Source: Pseudomonas lopnurensis
Lineage (GTDB): Bacteria; Pseudomonadota; Gammaproteobacteria; Pseudomonadales; Pseudomonadaceae
Reading direction: 5' to 3'
NCBI RefSeq assembly: GCF_015070855.1
Contig: NZ_JADDIX010000033.1
Span: forward strand, 30,846 to 94,845
Length of the DNA stretch: 64,000 nt
The position numbers were made by a program, and so were the translations under genes. The notes under the pieces are model-generated. The model saw only the letters and a list, made by a program, of their open reading frames with translations. It was not told the DNA's origin and ran no database searches. Shown here one piece after another: positions 9,193-18,143 of this stretch (positions within the stretch are counted from its first letter, which is position 1; the number at the start of each line of letters is the position of its first letter).

Positions 9193-10518
9193 ATGGCTCG
9201 GACCCGATACCTGCTGCTGGTTGGCCTGCTGGCCTTCACGCCTTCCGCCTGGGCCTTGGGGTTGCTGGAAGCCTACGACCTGGCGCTGCACCACGATCCG
9301 AACTTCCAGGCGGCGATCCAGGCGCATGCGGTCGGCCAGGAGAATCGCGCGATCGGCCGTGCCGGGCTGCTGCCCAACCTGTCCTGGAGCTACAGCAACT
9401 CCGAGAACGGCTCCGAGGTCAGGGCCGGCGACGCGACGATCGAACGCGACTACCGCAGCTACGCCTCCACCCTGACCCTGCAGCAGCCGCTGCTCGATTA
9501 CGAGGCCTGGGCCCGCTATCGCCAGGGGGTGGCCCAGGCGCTGCTGGCCGACGAACAGTATCGCGCACAGGGCCAGGAGCTGGCCGTGCGGCTGCTGGCC
9601 GCCTACAGCCAGGCGTTGCTGGCCCGCGAACGGATCGAGCTGAGTCGCGCCCAGCGGCGCGCCTATGCCGAGCGGCTGCGGCTCAACCGGCGGCTGTTCG
9701 ACAAGGGCGAGGGCACCCGTACCGATATCCTCGAGACCGAGGCGCGGCACAGCCTGGCGCTGGCCGAGGAAATCGAGGCGCAGGACGCCCTGGACGACGC
9801 TCTGCGCACGCTGCAGGCAATGCTTGGCCGTTCCCTGGTTATCGACGAACTGGCGCCGCTGGCCGAGGTCTTCGAGCCGCAGCCGTTGCAGCCCGCCAAC
9901 TTCCACGCCTGGCGTGAACTGGCGCTGCGCAACAACCCCGCGCTGGCAGCCCAGCGCCACGGCCTGAGCGCCAGCGAATACGATGTGGCACGCAATCGCG
10001 CCGGCCACCTGCCCAAGGTCAGCCTGTACGCCAGCAGCCGCAAGACCAGTTCCGATTCAGAAAGCGCCTACGACCAGAAGTACGACACCAACAGCATCGG
10101 TGTGCAGATCAGCCTGCCGCTATTCGCCGGAGGCGCCACCTCAGCCTCGGTGCGCCAGGCCGCCAGCCGGCTGGAACAGGCGCGCCACGAGCTGGATGCG
10201 CAGACGGCGGACACCCTCAACGAACTCAAGCGTCAGTTCAACCTTGCACAGAGCAGCCGGGCCAGGATCGGCGCCTACCGCATGGCCGTCGAGTCCGCCA
10301 GCCTGCTGATCGAGGCGACGCGGCGCAGCGTGCAGGGTGGAGAGCGGGTCAACCTCGACGTGCTGGACGCCGAGCAGCAACTCTACGCCGCCCGCCGCGA
10401 CCTGGCCGAAGCTCGCCATGGCTGGCTGCAGGCCTGGCTTAACCTGCGCCACGGCGCGGGCGTACTGAACGGCGAGGACCTGCACACGTTGGCGCGGTAC
10501 TTCCAGCGGGACGAATGA
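9193..10518 (+). CDS. hasF: TolC-family outer-membrane channel HasF
   Basis: The 441-residue outer-membrane efflux protein is of the TolC/PrtF type, with a signal peptide (about 1-21, ending SAWA) and two repeats of coiled-coil helices with beta segments (GLLEAYDLALHHDPNFQAA is the usual start of the mature region). It completes the HasD-HasE-HasF tripartite exporter. The ATG lies one base after the hasE stop. Confidence 0.92.
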   Translation: MARTRYLLLVGLLAFTPSAWALGLLEAYDLALHHDPNFQAAIQAHAVGQENRAIGRAGLLPNLSWSYSNSENGSEVRAGDATIERDYRSYASTLTLQQPLLDYEAWARYRQGVAQALLADEQYRAQGQELAVRLLAAYSQALLARERIELSRAQRRAYAERLRLNRRLFDKGEGTRTDILETEARHSLALAEEIEAQDALDDALRTLQAMLGRSLVIDELAPLAEVFEPQPLQPANFHAWRELALRNNPALAAQRHGLSASEYDVARNRAGHLPKVSLYASSRKTSSDSESAYDQKYDTNSIGVQISLPLFAGGATSASVRQAASRLEQARHELDAQTADTLNELKRQFNLAQSSRARIGAYRMAVESASLLIEATRRSVQGGERVNLDVLDAEQQLYAARRDLAEARHGWLQAWLNLRHGAGVLNGEDLHTLARYFQRDE

Positions 10519-10642
10519 CGGCTGAGGTTGCTGGTCACGCCAGGAATCCGCTGCGTGATTTACTGCCTCGGCGCGGCTGATTCGTCTTTATCTACAGCGG
10601 GTCGAACCCGTACTCCCTGGACCGATAACACGAGACCTTCCC

Positions 10643-11233
10643 ATGAGCGCATCATCGCACCTGTCCCACCCGCTGCGTTCGCAGCGCCTGAACACCCTGA
10701 CCCATGAGCCCCACGAGCGCCTCGAAGCGCTGGTCAAGGCCCATGAACCGTTCGCCAGCCGGGAGAATTTCGCCCGCTTCGTCACCGCCCAGTACCTGTT
10801 CCAGTACGACCTGCAGACACTCTATCGGGACCCGCGCCTGATGGCGCTGGTGGAAGACCTGCCGTCCCGCTGCCGGGTCGAGGCGGCGCGTCTGGACCTG
10901 GCCGATTTCGGCGTGCCGGTGCCGGCGGGCGACGAGGCCATCCGCTCACGCGAGATGTGCGTCGGCGAGGCGCTGGCTTGGCTGTTCGTTTCCGAAGGCT
11001 CGAAGCTCGGTGCCGAGTTCCTGTTCCAGAAGGCCGCCGCACTCCGGCTGGATGAAGGCTTCGGCGCCCGCCATCTGGCTGCGCCGAAGGGCGGCCGCGC
11101 ACAGGGCTGGAAAGGTTTCGTCAAGGCGCTCGACGGCGTCGAGCTGGACTCCGAGCAGGAGCGCCGGGCGGACGCCGCGGCCATCGAGGCCTTCGAGCGC
11201 TTCGCCGTGCATCTGGAGCGCTGCTTTGCCTGA
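10643..11233 (+). CDS. hemO: Biliverdin-producing haem oxygenase (PigA/HemO type)
   Basis: Cytoplasmic enzyme that cleaves imported haem to biliverdin, CO and iron. The 196-residue protein closely follows the P. aeruginosa PigA/HemO pattern: LRSQRLNTLTHEPHERLE with the proximal haem ligand His24 in HEPHERLE, FARFVTAQYLFQYDL, and the distal-helix motif FVSEGSKLGAEFLF. It follows hasF by 124 bases on the same strand, linking haem capture to haem breakdown. I found no clear Fur box in that gap, so it may share has-operon transcripts or use a promoter I cannot see. Confidence 0.95.
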   Translation: MSASSHLSHPLRSQRLNTLTHEPHERLEALVKAHEPFASRENFARFVTAQYLFQYDLQTLYRDPRLMALVEDLPSRCRVEAARLDLADFGVPVPAGDEAIRSREMCVGEALAWLFVSEGSKLGAEFLFQKAAALRLDEGFGARHLAAPKGGRAQGWKGFVKALDGVELDSEQERRADAAAIEAFERFAVHLERCFA

Positions 11234-11627
11234 GCCGGCGCCTGGCCGGCTGCGCTGGCTGTGGCTGATCGTCGCCTATCTGGCGATCGGCCTGGCGGCG
11301 CTGGGCGTGGTGCTGCCGGGCCTGCCGACCACCGAATTCGTGCTGCTCGCCGCCTGGGCCGCATCGCGCAGCTCGCCGCGGCTGGCGGCCTGGCTTGAGC
11401 ATCACCGGCTGTTCGGCCCGACCCTGCGCGACTGGCGCCGGGGCGGGGTGGTCGCGCGGCGCACCAAGGTCATCGCCAGCCTGGCGATGCTGGCAAGCCT
11501 GACGGTCCTGGCGCTGACCGTCTCCCACCGGCCCTCGGTGGCCTTCGCCGCCGCCGGCATGGCCTGCGGTGCCACCTGGATCTGGAGCCGGCCGGAGCGG
11601 GCCCGTTCCGCTCGGCTTCCGCGCTGA
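11226..11627 (+). CDS. DUF454 (YbaN-like) inner-membrane protein
   Basis: Small membrane protein of the DUF454/YbaN family, function unknown. Helices are visible at about 10-35 (LWLIVAYLAIGLAALGVVLP) and 80-115, with the family motif LPGLPTTEFVLLAAWAASRS between them. No ATG is available; TTG 11226 overlapping the hemO stop by eight bases gives 133 residues, but a later CTG is possible. The overlap suggests translational coupling to hemO. A small gene also follows hemO in P. aeruginosa as I recall. Confidence 0.75.
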   Translation: MPEPAPGRLRWLWLIVAYLAIGLAALGVVLPGLPTTEFVLLAAWAASRSSPRLAAWLEHHRLFGPTLRDWRRGGVVARRTKVIASLAMLASLTVLALTVSHRPSVAFAAAGMACGATWIWSRPERARSARLPR

Positions 11628-11688
11628 GCACACGTGGGGCGCTACTTGCGCTTTAATGCAGCAGGTAGAGCCACAGGGAGCGTCCGTT

Positions 11689-12672
11689 ATGCATGCCATG
11701 GTCCTCGATTGCGTCGGCGCGCCGTTGCGCTGGCGCGAACTGCCCGACCCGCAACCCGGCCCGGGCGAGCTGCGTGTGCGGGTGCTGGCCTGCGGTGTCT
11801 GCCGCACCGACCTGCACGTGGTCGATGGCGAGTTGCCGGCGGCGCCGCTGCCGATCATCCCCGGCCACGAGATCGTCGGCCGCGTCGATGCGCTGGGCGA
11901 GGGGGTGAGCGGCTTCGAGCTGGGCCAGCGGGTGGGCATTCCCTGGCTCGGGCATACCTGCGGGGTGTGCAGCTATTGCCAGCATGCCGAGGAGAATCTC
12001 TGCGATGCGCCGCAGTTCACCGGTTACACGCGGCCCGGGGGCTATGCCGAGCTCGTGGTGGCCGATGCGCGTTTCACTTTCGCCCTGGGCGAGGAAGGCG
12101 ACGACGTGGCGTTGGCGCCGCTGCTCTGCGCCGGGCTGATCGGCTGGCGTTCGCTGGTCAAGGCCGGCACCGGCAAGCGGCTGGGGCTGTACGGTTTCGG
12201 CGCCGCGGCGCATATCGTCATGCAGGTGGCGCGCTGGCAGGGGCGCGACGTCTACGCCTTCAGCCGCCCCGGCGACGTTGCTGCGCAGGACTTCGCCCGT
12301 TCGCTCGGCGCGCTCTGGGCCGGCGACTCGACGCAGCCGCCGCCGGTGCCGCTGGATGCGGCGATCATCTACGCGCCGGCCGGCGAACTGGTGCCGGCGG
12401 CCCTGCGCGCGGTGCGCAAGGGCGGTCGGGTGGTCTGCGCCGGGATCCACATGAGCGACATCCCGAGCTTTCCCTACGACATCCTCTGGCAGGAGCGCGA
12501 AGTGGTCTCGGTGGCCAACCTGACGCGCCAAGACGGCCTGGAATTCTTCCCGATCGCGGCGCAGGCCGGCATCCGTACCGAGACCCATGCCTACCCGCTG
12601 CAACAGGCCAACCAGGCGCTGGACGACCTGCGCCACGGACGTTTCCAGGGTGCCGCAGTGCTGGTGCCCTGA
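11689..12672 (+). CDS. Zinc-dependent alcohol dehydrogenase family protein
   Basis: Medium-chain dehydrogenase of 327 residues. Catalytic zinc ligands are Cys38 and His60-Glu61, with a late Cys in APLLCAGLIGW; structural zinc cysteines are 91, 94, 97 and 105 (CGVCSYCQ..C). The nucleotide-binding motif is LYGFGAAAH (about 166-174), the His-containing variant seen in AdhA-like proteins. In-frame codons extend to 11569, but ATG 11689 with GGGAG upstream is the better start and matches family length. The substrate cannot be inferred. Confidence 0.88.
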   Translation: MHAMVLDCVGAPLRWRELPDPQPGPGELRVRVLACGVCRTDLHVVDGELPAAPLPIIPGHEIVGRVDALGEGVSGFELGQRVGIPWLGHTCGVCSYCQHAEENLCDAPQFTGYTRPGGYAELVVADARFTFALGEEGDDVALAPLLCAGLIGWRSLVKAGTGKRLGLYGFGAAAHIVMQVARWQGRDVYAFSRPGDVAAQDFARSLGALWAGDSTQPPPVPLDAAIIYAPAGELVPAALRAVRKGGRVVCAGIHMSDIPSFPYDILWQEREVVSVANLTRQDGLEFFPIAAQAGIRTETHAYPLQQANQALDDLRHGRFQGAAVLVP

Positions 12673-12713
12673 GACGAAGAACGTCGCACGGGGCGGGGTT
12701 CCGGGGGCAGATC

Positions 12714-12813
12714 GTAGGTTGGGTTGAGCGCAGCGAAGCCCAACGGGCGGTGCGTCAGGCGGCGCTTTGGCGCGAGTTGGGCTTCGGCGCTGCGCGCCTC
12801 AACCGCAACCTAC
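12714..12813. repeat. Dispersed palindromic repeat GTAGGTTGGG, copy 2
   Basis: It starts GTAGGTTGGGTTGAGCGC, contains GCGAAGCCCAAC and GTTGGGCTTCGGCGCTGC, and ends CAACCGCAACCTAC. It lies between the convergent adh and metQ genes, 35 bases from a second copy. Confidence 0.85.
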
Positions 12814-12848
12814 GGCATGGCCCCACATGGGGATGTGGACGGATCGGC

Positions 12849-12963
12849 GTAGGTTGGGTGGGGGCGCCTTGCCTGAGCGAAGCGAAAGCCCAACGGGCGA
12901 TGCATCAGACGGCGCTTTTGCATGAGTTGGGCTTCTGCGCTGCGCGCCTCAACCGCAACCTAC
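12849..12963. repeat. Dispersed palindromic repeat GTAGGTTGGG, copy 3
   Basis: Direct neighbour of the copy at 12714-12813 with the same boundaries (GTAGGTTGGGTGGGGGCG ... CAACCGCAACCTAC) and an inserted variant of the central part. Together the two copies fill the gap between the adh and metQ stop codons. Confidence 0.85.
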
Positions 12964-12979
12964 GGTATGCCCCCGGCGG

Positions 12980-13753
12980 TCAGAACGCCGGTACCACGGC
13001 GCCCTGGTACTTCTCTTCGATGAACTGGCGGACGGCTTCGCTGTGCAGCGCGGCGGCGAGTTTCTGCATGGCGTCGCTGTCCTTGTTGTCCGCACGGGCG
13101 ACCAGGATGTTGACGTAGGGCGAGTCGCTGCCTTCGATCACCAGCGCGTCCTCGGTGGGATTGAGCTTGGCTTCCAGCGCATAGTTGGTGTTGATCAGCG
13201 CCAGGTCGACCTGGGTCAGCACGCGCGGCAGGGTGGCCGCTTCCAGTTCACGGATCTTGATGCGCTTGGGATTCTCGGCGATGTCCTTGACGGTGGCGGT
13301 GATGCCGGCGCCTTCCTTGAGGCCGATCACGCCGGCCTTGGCCAGCAGCAGCAGGGCGCGCCCGCCATTGGTGGCGTCGTTGGGGATGACTACGGTGGCG
13401 CCGTCGGGCATTTCGTCCAGCGACTTCAGCTTGCTCGAGTAGGCGCCGAAGGGCTCGATGTGCACGCCGGCGACGCTGACCAGTTCGGTGCCCTTGCCCT
13501 TGTTGAACTCGTCCAGGTACGGCTGGTGCTGGAAGAAGTTCGCGTCCAGGCGCTTCTCGGCGACCTGGATGTTCGGCTGCACGTAGTCGGTGAATACCTT
13601 GACGTTCAGCTCGACGCCCTGCTCGGCCAGGGCCGGCTTGACGAATTCCAGCAGTTCGGCGTGCGGCACGGCGGTGGCGGCGACGGTCAGGGTGTCGGCG
13701 GCCTGGGCGGAAAATGCCGCGACGGCGGCCAGGGCGGCAATCAGTTTTTTCAT
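12980..13753 (-). CDS. metQ: Methionine ABC transporter substrate-binding protein MetQ
   Basis: Periplasmic binding protein of the NlpA/MetQ family (257 residues) with an N-terminal signal ending FSAQA. The mature protein begins ADTLTVAATAVPHAELLEFV, the usual start of the family. The signal region contains no cysteine and so no lipobox, so this copy should be soluble in the periplasm rather than a lipoprotein. Third gene of metN-metI-metQ, 58 bases after metI. Confidence 0.9.
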   Translation of the reverse strand: MKKLIAALAAVAAFSAQAADTLTVAATAVPHAELLEFVKPALAEQGVELNVKVFTDYVQPNIQVAEKRLDANFFQHQPYLDEFNKGKGTELVSVAGVHIEPFGAYSSKLKSLDEMPDGATVVIPNDATNGGRALLLLAKAGVIGLKEGAGITATVKDIAENPKRIKIRELEAATLPRVLTQVDLALINTNYALEAKLNPTEDALVIEGSDSPYVNILVARADNKDSDAMQKLAAALHSEAVRQFIEEKYQGAVVPAF

Positions 13754-13811
13754 CGTTCGGTTCCTTCAGGGATTGAGCGGGGTGCGATGGTTCGCTCGCC
13801 CTCGTTGCGGT

Positions 13812-14489
13812 TCATTTGCGCGAAAAATGGGTGACCAGCTTGTCGCCGACGCTCTGCAGCACCTGCACCAGGACCAGCAGCAATACCACGGTGACCACCA
13901 TGACGTCGGTCTGGAAACGCTGGTAGCCGAAGCGGATGGCCAGGTCGCCCAGGCCGCCGGCCCCCACCACACCGGCCATCGCGGTGTAGGACACCAGGGT
14001 GATGGCGGTGACGGTAATGGCGGCGATGATGCCCGGACGCGCCTCGGGCAGCAATGCACTGAAGATGATCTGCCGGGTGCTGGCGCCCATCGCCTGGGTC
14101 GCTTCGATGATGCCGCGGTCCACTTCGCGCAGGGCCGTCTCCACCAGCCGCGCGAAGAACGGCGCGGCGCCCACCACCAGCGGTGGAATCGCCCCGGCGA
14201 CGCCCAGCGAGGTGCCGGTCAGCAGCACGGTGAAGGGGATCATCACGATCAGCAGGATGATGAACGGCAGCGAACGCAGCACGTTGACGATGAACGACAG
14301 CAGCGCGTACAGCGGGCCGTTCTCGAACAGCTGGCGCGGGCCGCTGAGGAACAGCAGCACACCCAGCGGCAGGCCCAGCAGGATGGTGAACAGCAGCGAG
14401 CCGCCGAGCATCAGCAGGGTGTCCAGCGTCGCCAGCCAGATCTCGTACCAGTCGACGTTCGTAAACAAGGAGCCGAACAGAGCTTCCAT
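13812..14489 (-). CDS. metI: Methionine ABC transporter permease MetI
   Basis: Integral-membrane permease of 225 residues with about five helices and the EAA-type loop (ATQAMGASTRQIIFSALLPEA) that contacts the ATPase. Its start overlaps the metN stop by one base (TGATG), so the two are coupled. Confidence 0.92.
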   Translation of the reverse strand: MEALFGSLFTNVDWYEIWLATLDTLLMLGGSLLFTILLGLPLGVLLFLSGPRQLFENGPLYALLSFIVNVLRSLPFIILLIVMIPFTVLLTGTSLGVAGAIPPLVVGAAPFFARLVETALREVDRGIIEATQAMGASTRQIIFSALLPEARPGIIAAITVTAITLVSYTAMAGVVGAGGLGDLAIRFGYQRFQTDVMVVTVVLLLVLVQVLQSVGDKLVTHFSRK

Positions 14490-15496
14490 CAGCGCAGCAC
14501 CTCCACGTGTACGTCGGCGGCATCCAGGCGTTCCAGCGCCGCGGTCATGTCGCCACCGACCAGCGCCAGGGTCAGCTGGCCGTAGGGGGTGTCCTTGATG
14601 CGGTCGATACGCCCCGAGAGGATGCTGAAATCCACCCCGGTCTCGCGTGCCACGGTGCCCAGCAGCGGCTGGTAGGTGGCCTCGCCCTGGAAGGTCAGGC
14701 GCAGGATGCGCCCCGGCACATGGGCGAAGTCGTCGCGCTGTTCGTTCTCGTCGACCGCCTCGTCTTCCAGCACGAAACGCTGGGTGGTCGGGTGCTGGGG
14801 ATGCAGGAACACCTCGGTGACCGGACCCTGTTCGACGATGACGCCGCCGTCCATCACCGCCACCCGGTCGCAGACCCGGCGGATCACGTCCATCTCATGG
14901 GTGATCAGGACGATGGTCAGTTGCAGCTCGCGGTTGATCTCGGCCAGCAGCTGCAGCACCTGGGCGGTGGTCTGCGGGTCGAGGGCGCTGGTGGCCTCGT
15001 CGCAGAGCAGGATGTCCGGGCGGGTCGCCAGGGCGCGGGCGATACCGACGCGCTGCTTCTGCCCGCCGGACAGCTGCGCCGGGTATTTGCCCGCGTGGTC
15101 GCGCAGGCCGACGCGCTCGAGCAGTTCGGCGACGCGCTGGTCGATCTCGGCGCGCGAGTAGCTGCCGGCCAGGCGCAGCGGCATGGCGACGTTGTCCGCC
15201 ACGGTCTTGGACATCAGCAGGTTGAAGTGCTGGAAGATCATCCCGACGCGCTGGCGGAAGCGCCGCAGGTCATCGGCATCCAGCGCGGTGACGTCTTCGC
15301 CGTTGACCAGGATGCGCCCGCCGGAAGGCTCCTCGAGGCGGTTGATCAGGCGCAGCAGGGTGCTCTTGCCGGCGCCGGAATGGCCGATCAGGCCGAATAC
15401 CTCGCCAGAAGCGATCTGCAGCGCGGTCGGCTGCAGTGCGGCGACATCACGGCCCGCGACCCGATAGGTTTTGTGGACTTGGTGGAATTCGATCAC
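14489..15496 (-). CDS. metN: Methionine ABC transporter ATP-binding protein MetN
   Basis: ATPase of the D/L-methionine importer (335 residues): Walker [10 protein letters not shown], signature LSGGQKQR, Walker [12 protein letters not shown], and a C-terminal NIL regulatory domain (about 260-335) that binds methionine in the family. The start is GTG 15496. metN is divergent from katE, with a 298-base gap carrying both promoters; I see no riboswitch there. metNIQ next to znu genes parallels the P. aeruginosa PA5498-PA5505 region. Confidence 0.93.
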   Translation of the reverse strand: MIEFHQVHKTYRVAGRDVAALQPTALQIASGEVFGLIGHSGAGKSTLLRLINRLEEPSGGRILVNGEDVTALDADDLRRFRQRVGMIFQHFNLLMSKTVADNVAMPLRLAGSYSRAEIDQRVAELLERVGLRDHAGKYPAQLSGGQKQRVGIARALATRPDILLCDEATSALDPQTTAQVLQLLAEINRELQLTIVLITHEMDVIRRVCDRVAVMDGGVIVEQGPVTEVFLHPQHPTTQRFVLEDEAVDENEQRDDFAHVPGRILRLTFQGEATYQPLLGTVARETGVDFSILSGRIDRIKDTPYGQLTLALVGGDMTAALERLDAADVHVEVLR

Positions 15497-15794
15497 GGGC
15501 GAACCTTGTGGGTGCGGTCGTTCGGTACCGGGGTGTCCGGCGAAAGCCCGGCATTCTACCGCATGTGGCGAAAGGGCTCATGTGGCCGGTCAAGTTCTTC
15601 GAACGGCTGCATCGCGGGTCGCAGGACCATAGTTTTCGCAAATCGTCGGGATAGACAAAGGAAATCATGCGGCGCAGCAACCTTGTTCTTCCGGGCGTGG
15701 TCACTAACCGGTACGCCGTGAATCGATCACGTACCAGGCCCCGCATGCGGTCCGATCGTTCGCGGTTCAGCCCACCCGCTAACCGAGGCCCATC

Positions 15795-17930
15795 ATGACG
15801 GACAAGACTCCCACGCAGAGCGAACTCGCCGGCACCGATACCGTCGACCGCGCCAACCACAACGCCAAGCTCGACCAGCTGGAACGCTTTCGCGCCGATG
15901 CCACCGGCGAGGCGCTGACCACCAACCAGGGCGTGAAGATCGCCGACAACCAGAACACGCTGAAGGCCGGCGGCCGGGGGCCGTCGTTGCTCGAAGACTT
16001 CATCATGCGCGAGAAGATCACCCACTTCGACCACGAGCGCATCCCCGAGCGGATCGTCCACGCGCGCGGCGCCGCGGCGCATGGCGTGTTCGTCAGCTAT
16101 GGCGACCACAGCTGGCTGACCAAGGCCGCGTTCCTCGCCGCCGAAGACAAGGAAACCCCGGTGTTCGTGCGCTTCTCCACGGTGCAGGGCTCGCGCGGCT
16201 CGGCCGACACGGTGCGCGACGTGCGCGGCTTCGCCACCAAGTTCTACACCGACGAGGGCAACTTCGACCTGGTGGGCAACAACATGCCGGTGTTCTTCAT
16301 CCAGGACGCGATCAAGTTTCCCGACTTCGTCCATGCGGTGAAACCCGAGCCGCATAACGAGATCCCCCAGGGCCAGTCGGCCCACGACACCTTCTGGGAT
16401 TTCGTCTCGCTGACCCCGGAGTCGGCGCACATGGTGCTCTGGGTCATGTCCGACCGCGGCATCCCGCGCAGCTACCGGGCGATGGAAGGCTTCGGCGTGC
16501 ATACCTTCCGCATGGTCAATGTCGAGGGCGTCAGCCGCTTCGTCAAGTTCCACTGGAAGCCGGTGGCCGGGGCCTTCTCGCTGGTCTGGGACGAAACCCT
16601 CAAGCTGGCCGGCAAGGACCCGGACTTCAACCGCCGCGACCTGTGGGAATCCATCGAGATGGGCGACTACTTCGAGTGGGAGCTGGGCGTGCAGGTGGTC
16701 GAGGAGGCCGACGAGCACAGCTTCGACTTCGACCTGCTCGACCCGACCAAGATCATTCCCGAGGAACTGGTGCCGGTGCGGAAACTCGGCAGGATGACCC
16801 TCAACCGCAATCCGGACAACTTCTTCGCCGAGACCGAGCAGGCCGCCTTCCACACCGGCCATATCGTGCCGGGCATCGACTTCAGCAACGATCCGCTGCT
16901 GCAGGGCCGGCTGTTCTCCTATACCGACACCCAGCTGCTGCGCCTGGGCGGGCCGAACTTCCACGAAATTCCGATCAACCGGCCGGTCTGCCCGTTCCAC
17001 AACAACCAGCGCGATGCCTTCCACCGCCAGACCATCCACAAGGGCCGCGCCAGCTACGAGCCCAATTCCATCGACGCCGGCTGGCCCAAGGAAACCCCGC
17101 CGGCGGCCAGCGGCGGCGGTTTCGAGAGCTACCCGGAGCGGGTCGAGGGCCACAAGATCCGCAACCGCAGCGAATCCTTCGGCGACCACTTCTCCCAGGC
17201 CACGCTGTTCTGGAACAGCATGAGCGAGCCGGAGAAGGAACACATCATCGGCGCCTACACCTTCGAGCTGGGCAAGGTGGAGCGGATATTCATCCGCGAG
17301 CGCCAGGTCAACGAGATCCTCGCCAATATCGATCTGGAACTGGCTCGCCGGGTCGCCGAGAACCTCGGCTTGCCGGCGCCGACGAAACCCTCTGTGCCGA
17401 AGAAGGAGCCGACGCCGCCCAGCTCGCCGGCGTTGAGCCTGATGAACCACCTTTCGGGCAATATCAAGTCGCGCAAGGTCGCCATCCTGGTCGCCGACGG
17501 CGTCGACGGCGCGGCGGTGGATGCGTTCAAGGCCGAACTCGCCAAGCAGGGCGCGCTGGCCAAGCTGATCGGTCCCTCGCCGGCACCCGTGACCACGGCC
17601 GACGGCAAGCAACTGGTGACCGATGCGGCGATGGATGGCATGCCCTCGATCGCCTTCGATGCGGTGTTCGTGCCGGGGGGCGCCGCGAGTGTCGAGGCCA
17701 TGAGCAAGAACGGCGTGGCCAAGCACTACCTGCTGGAGGCCTACAAGCACCTCAAGCCGATCGCCGTGCTCGGCGAAGCGCGTCAGTTGCTCGCCGCGCT
17801 GGCCCTGCAGCCCGATGCGGGACTGCTGGAGGGCGATGACGTGGCCGGCGTGTTCGGCAATTTCGTCCAGGCGCTGGGGCAGCATCGCATCTGGGCGCGC
17901 GAGGCAATGGCCGAAAGCATTCCGGCCTGA
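15795..17930 (+). CDS. katE: Large-subunit catalase HPII (KatE)
   Basis: Haem catalase converting hydrogen peroxide to water and oxygen. The 711-residue product is of the large clade: a catalase core with catalytic His89 ([12 protein letters not shown]), the active-site Asn in VGNNMP (162/163) and the proximal haem tyrosine in [14 protein letters not shown], followed by a flavodoxin/class I amidotransferase-like C-terminal domain (about 560-705, [18 protein letters not shown]). ATG 15795 has GAGG at good spacing. Monocistronic, divergent from metN, followed by a strong hairpin. Confidence 0.95.
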   Translation: MTDKTPTQSELAGTDTVDRANHNAKLDQLERFRADATGEALTTNQGVKIADNQNTLKAGGRGPSLLEDFIMREKITHFDHERIPERIVHARGAAAHGVFVSYGDHSWLTKAAFLAAEDKETPVFVRFSTVQGSRGSADTVRDVRGFATKFYTDEGNFDLVGNNMPVFFIQDAIKFPDFVHAVKPEPHNEIPQGQSAHDTFWDFVSLTPESAHMVLWVMSDRGIPRSYRAMEGFGVHTFRMVNVEGVSRFVKFHWKPVAGAFSLVWDETLKLAGKDPDFNRRDLWESIEMGDYFEWELGVQVVEEADEHSFDFDLLDPTKIIPEELVPVRKLGRMTLNRNPDNFFAETEQAAFHTGHIVPGIDFSNDPLLQGRLFSYTDTQLLRLGGPNFHEIPINRPVCPFHNNQRDAFHRQTIHKGRASYEPNSIDAGWPKETPPAASGGGFESYPERVEGHKIRNRSESFGDHFSQATLFWNSMSEPEKEHIIGAYTFELGKVERIFIRERQVNEILANIDLELARRVAENLGLPAPTKPSVPKKEPTPPSSPALSLMNHLSGNIKSRKVAILVADGVDGAAVDAFKAELAKQGALAKLIGPSPAPVTTADGKQLVTDAAMDGMPSIAFDAVFVPGGAASVEAMSKNGVAKHYLLEAYKHLKPIAVLGEARQLLAALALQPDAGLLEGDDVAGVFGNFVQALGQHRIWAREAMAESIPA

Positions 17931-17938
17931 TGCCTGCT

Positions 17939-17972
17939 GGGCCCGGTCCGGGCTTCGTGCCCGGGCGGGCCC
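17939..17972 (+). terminator. Probable katE terminator hairpin
   Basis: GGGCCCGGTCCGGGC and GCCCGGGCGGGCCC form a very stable two-part stem around TTCGT, nine bases after the katE stop. Only a weak pyrimidine run follows (CTTCCCGGTTTCTC). A run of seven T at about 18044 after a small GC hairpin could be a second terminator. Confidence 0.55.
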
Positions 17973-18143
17973 TTCCCGGTTTCTCCCGTCCATCGGAACG
18001 CCGGTCGAACGCAGTGGCGTCGTGGCCCGCCTTCGTGCGGCTTTTTTTGAGTCGCAAAGGCGCGTCATAGACCCATGTCATGACCGCGCGTGCATGGCTC
18101 GCCCATGCTGGAGGCACTTTCTGTCAGCCGATGGAGCCTCGCC

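Noticed and set aside
11634-13118. 494-codon plus-strand frame through adh and the repeats
   Set aside because: Frame-shifted shadow of the alcohol dehydrogenase continuing through palindromic repeats that happen to be open.
14507-15721. 404-codon plus-strand frame opposite metN
   Set aside because: Antisense shadow of a clear ABC ATPase with Walker and signature motifs.
15497-15794. Riboswitch or SAM-type leader in front of metN
   Set aside because: I see no conserved riboswitch core or leader hairpins, and such leaders are not typical for Pseudomonas met genes.
15447-18068. 873-codon minus-strand frame opposite katE
   Set aside because: His/Arg/Val-rich composition typical of antisense frames in GC-rich genes; katE has full catalase motifs on the plus strand.
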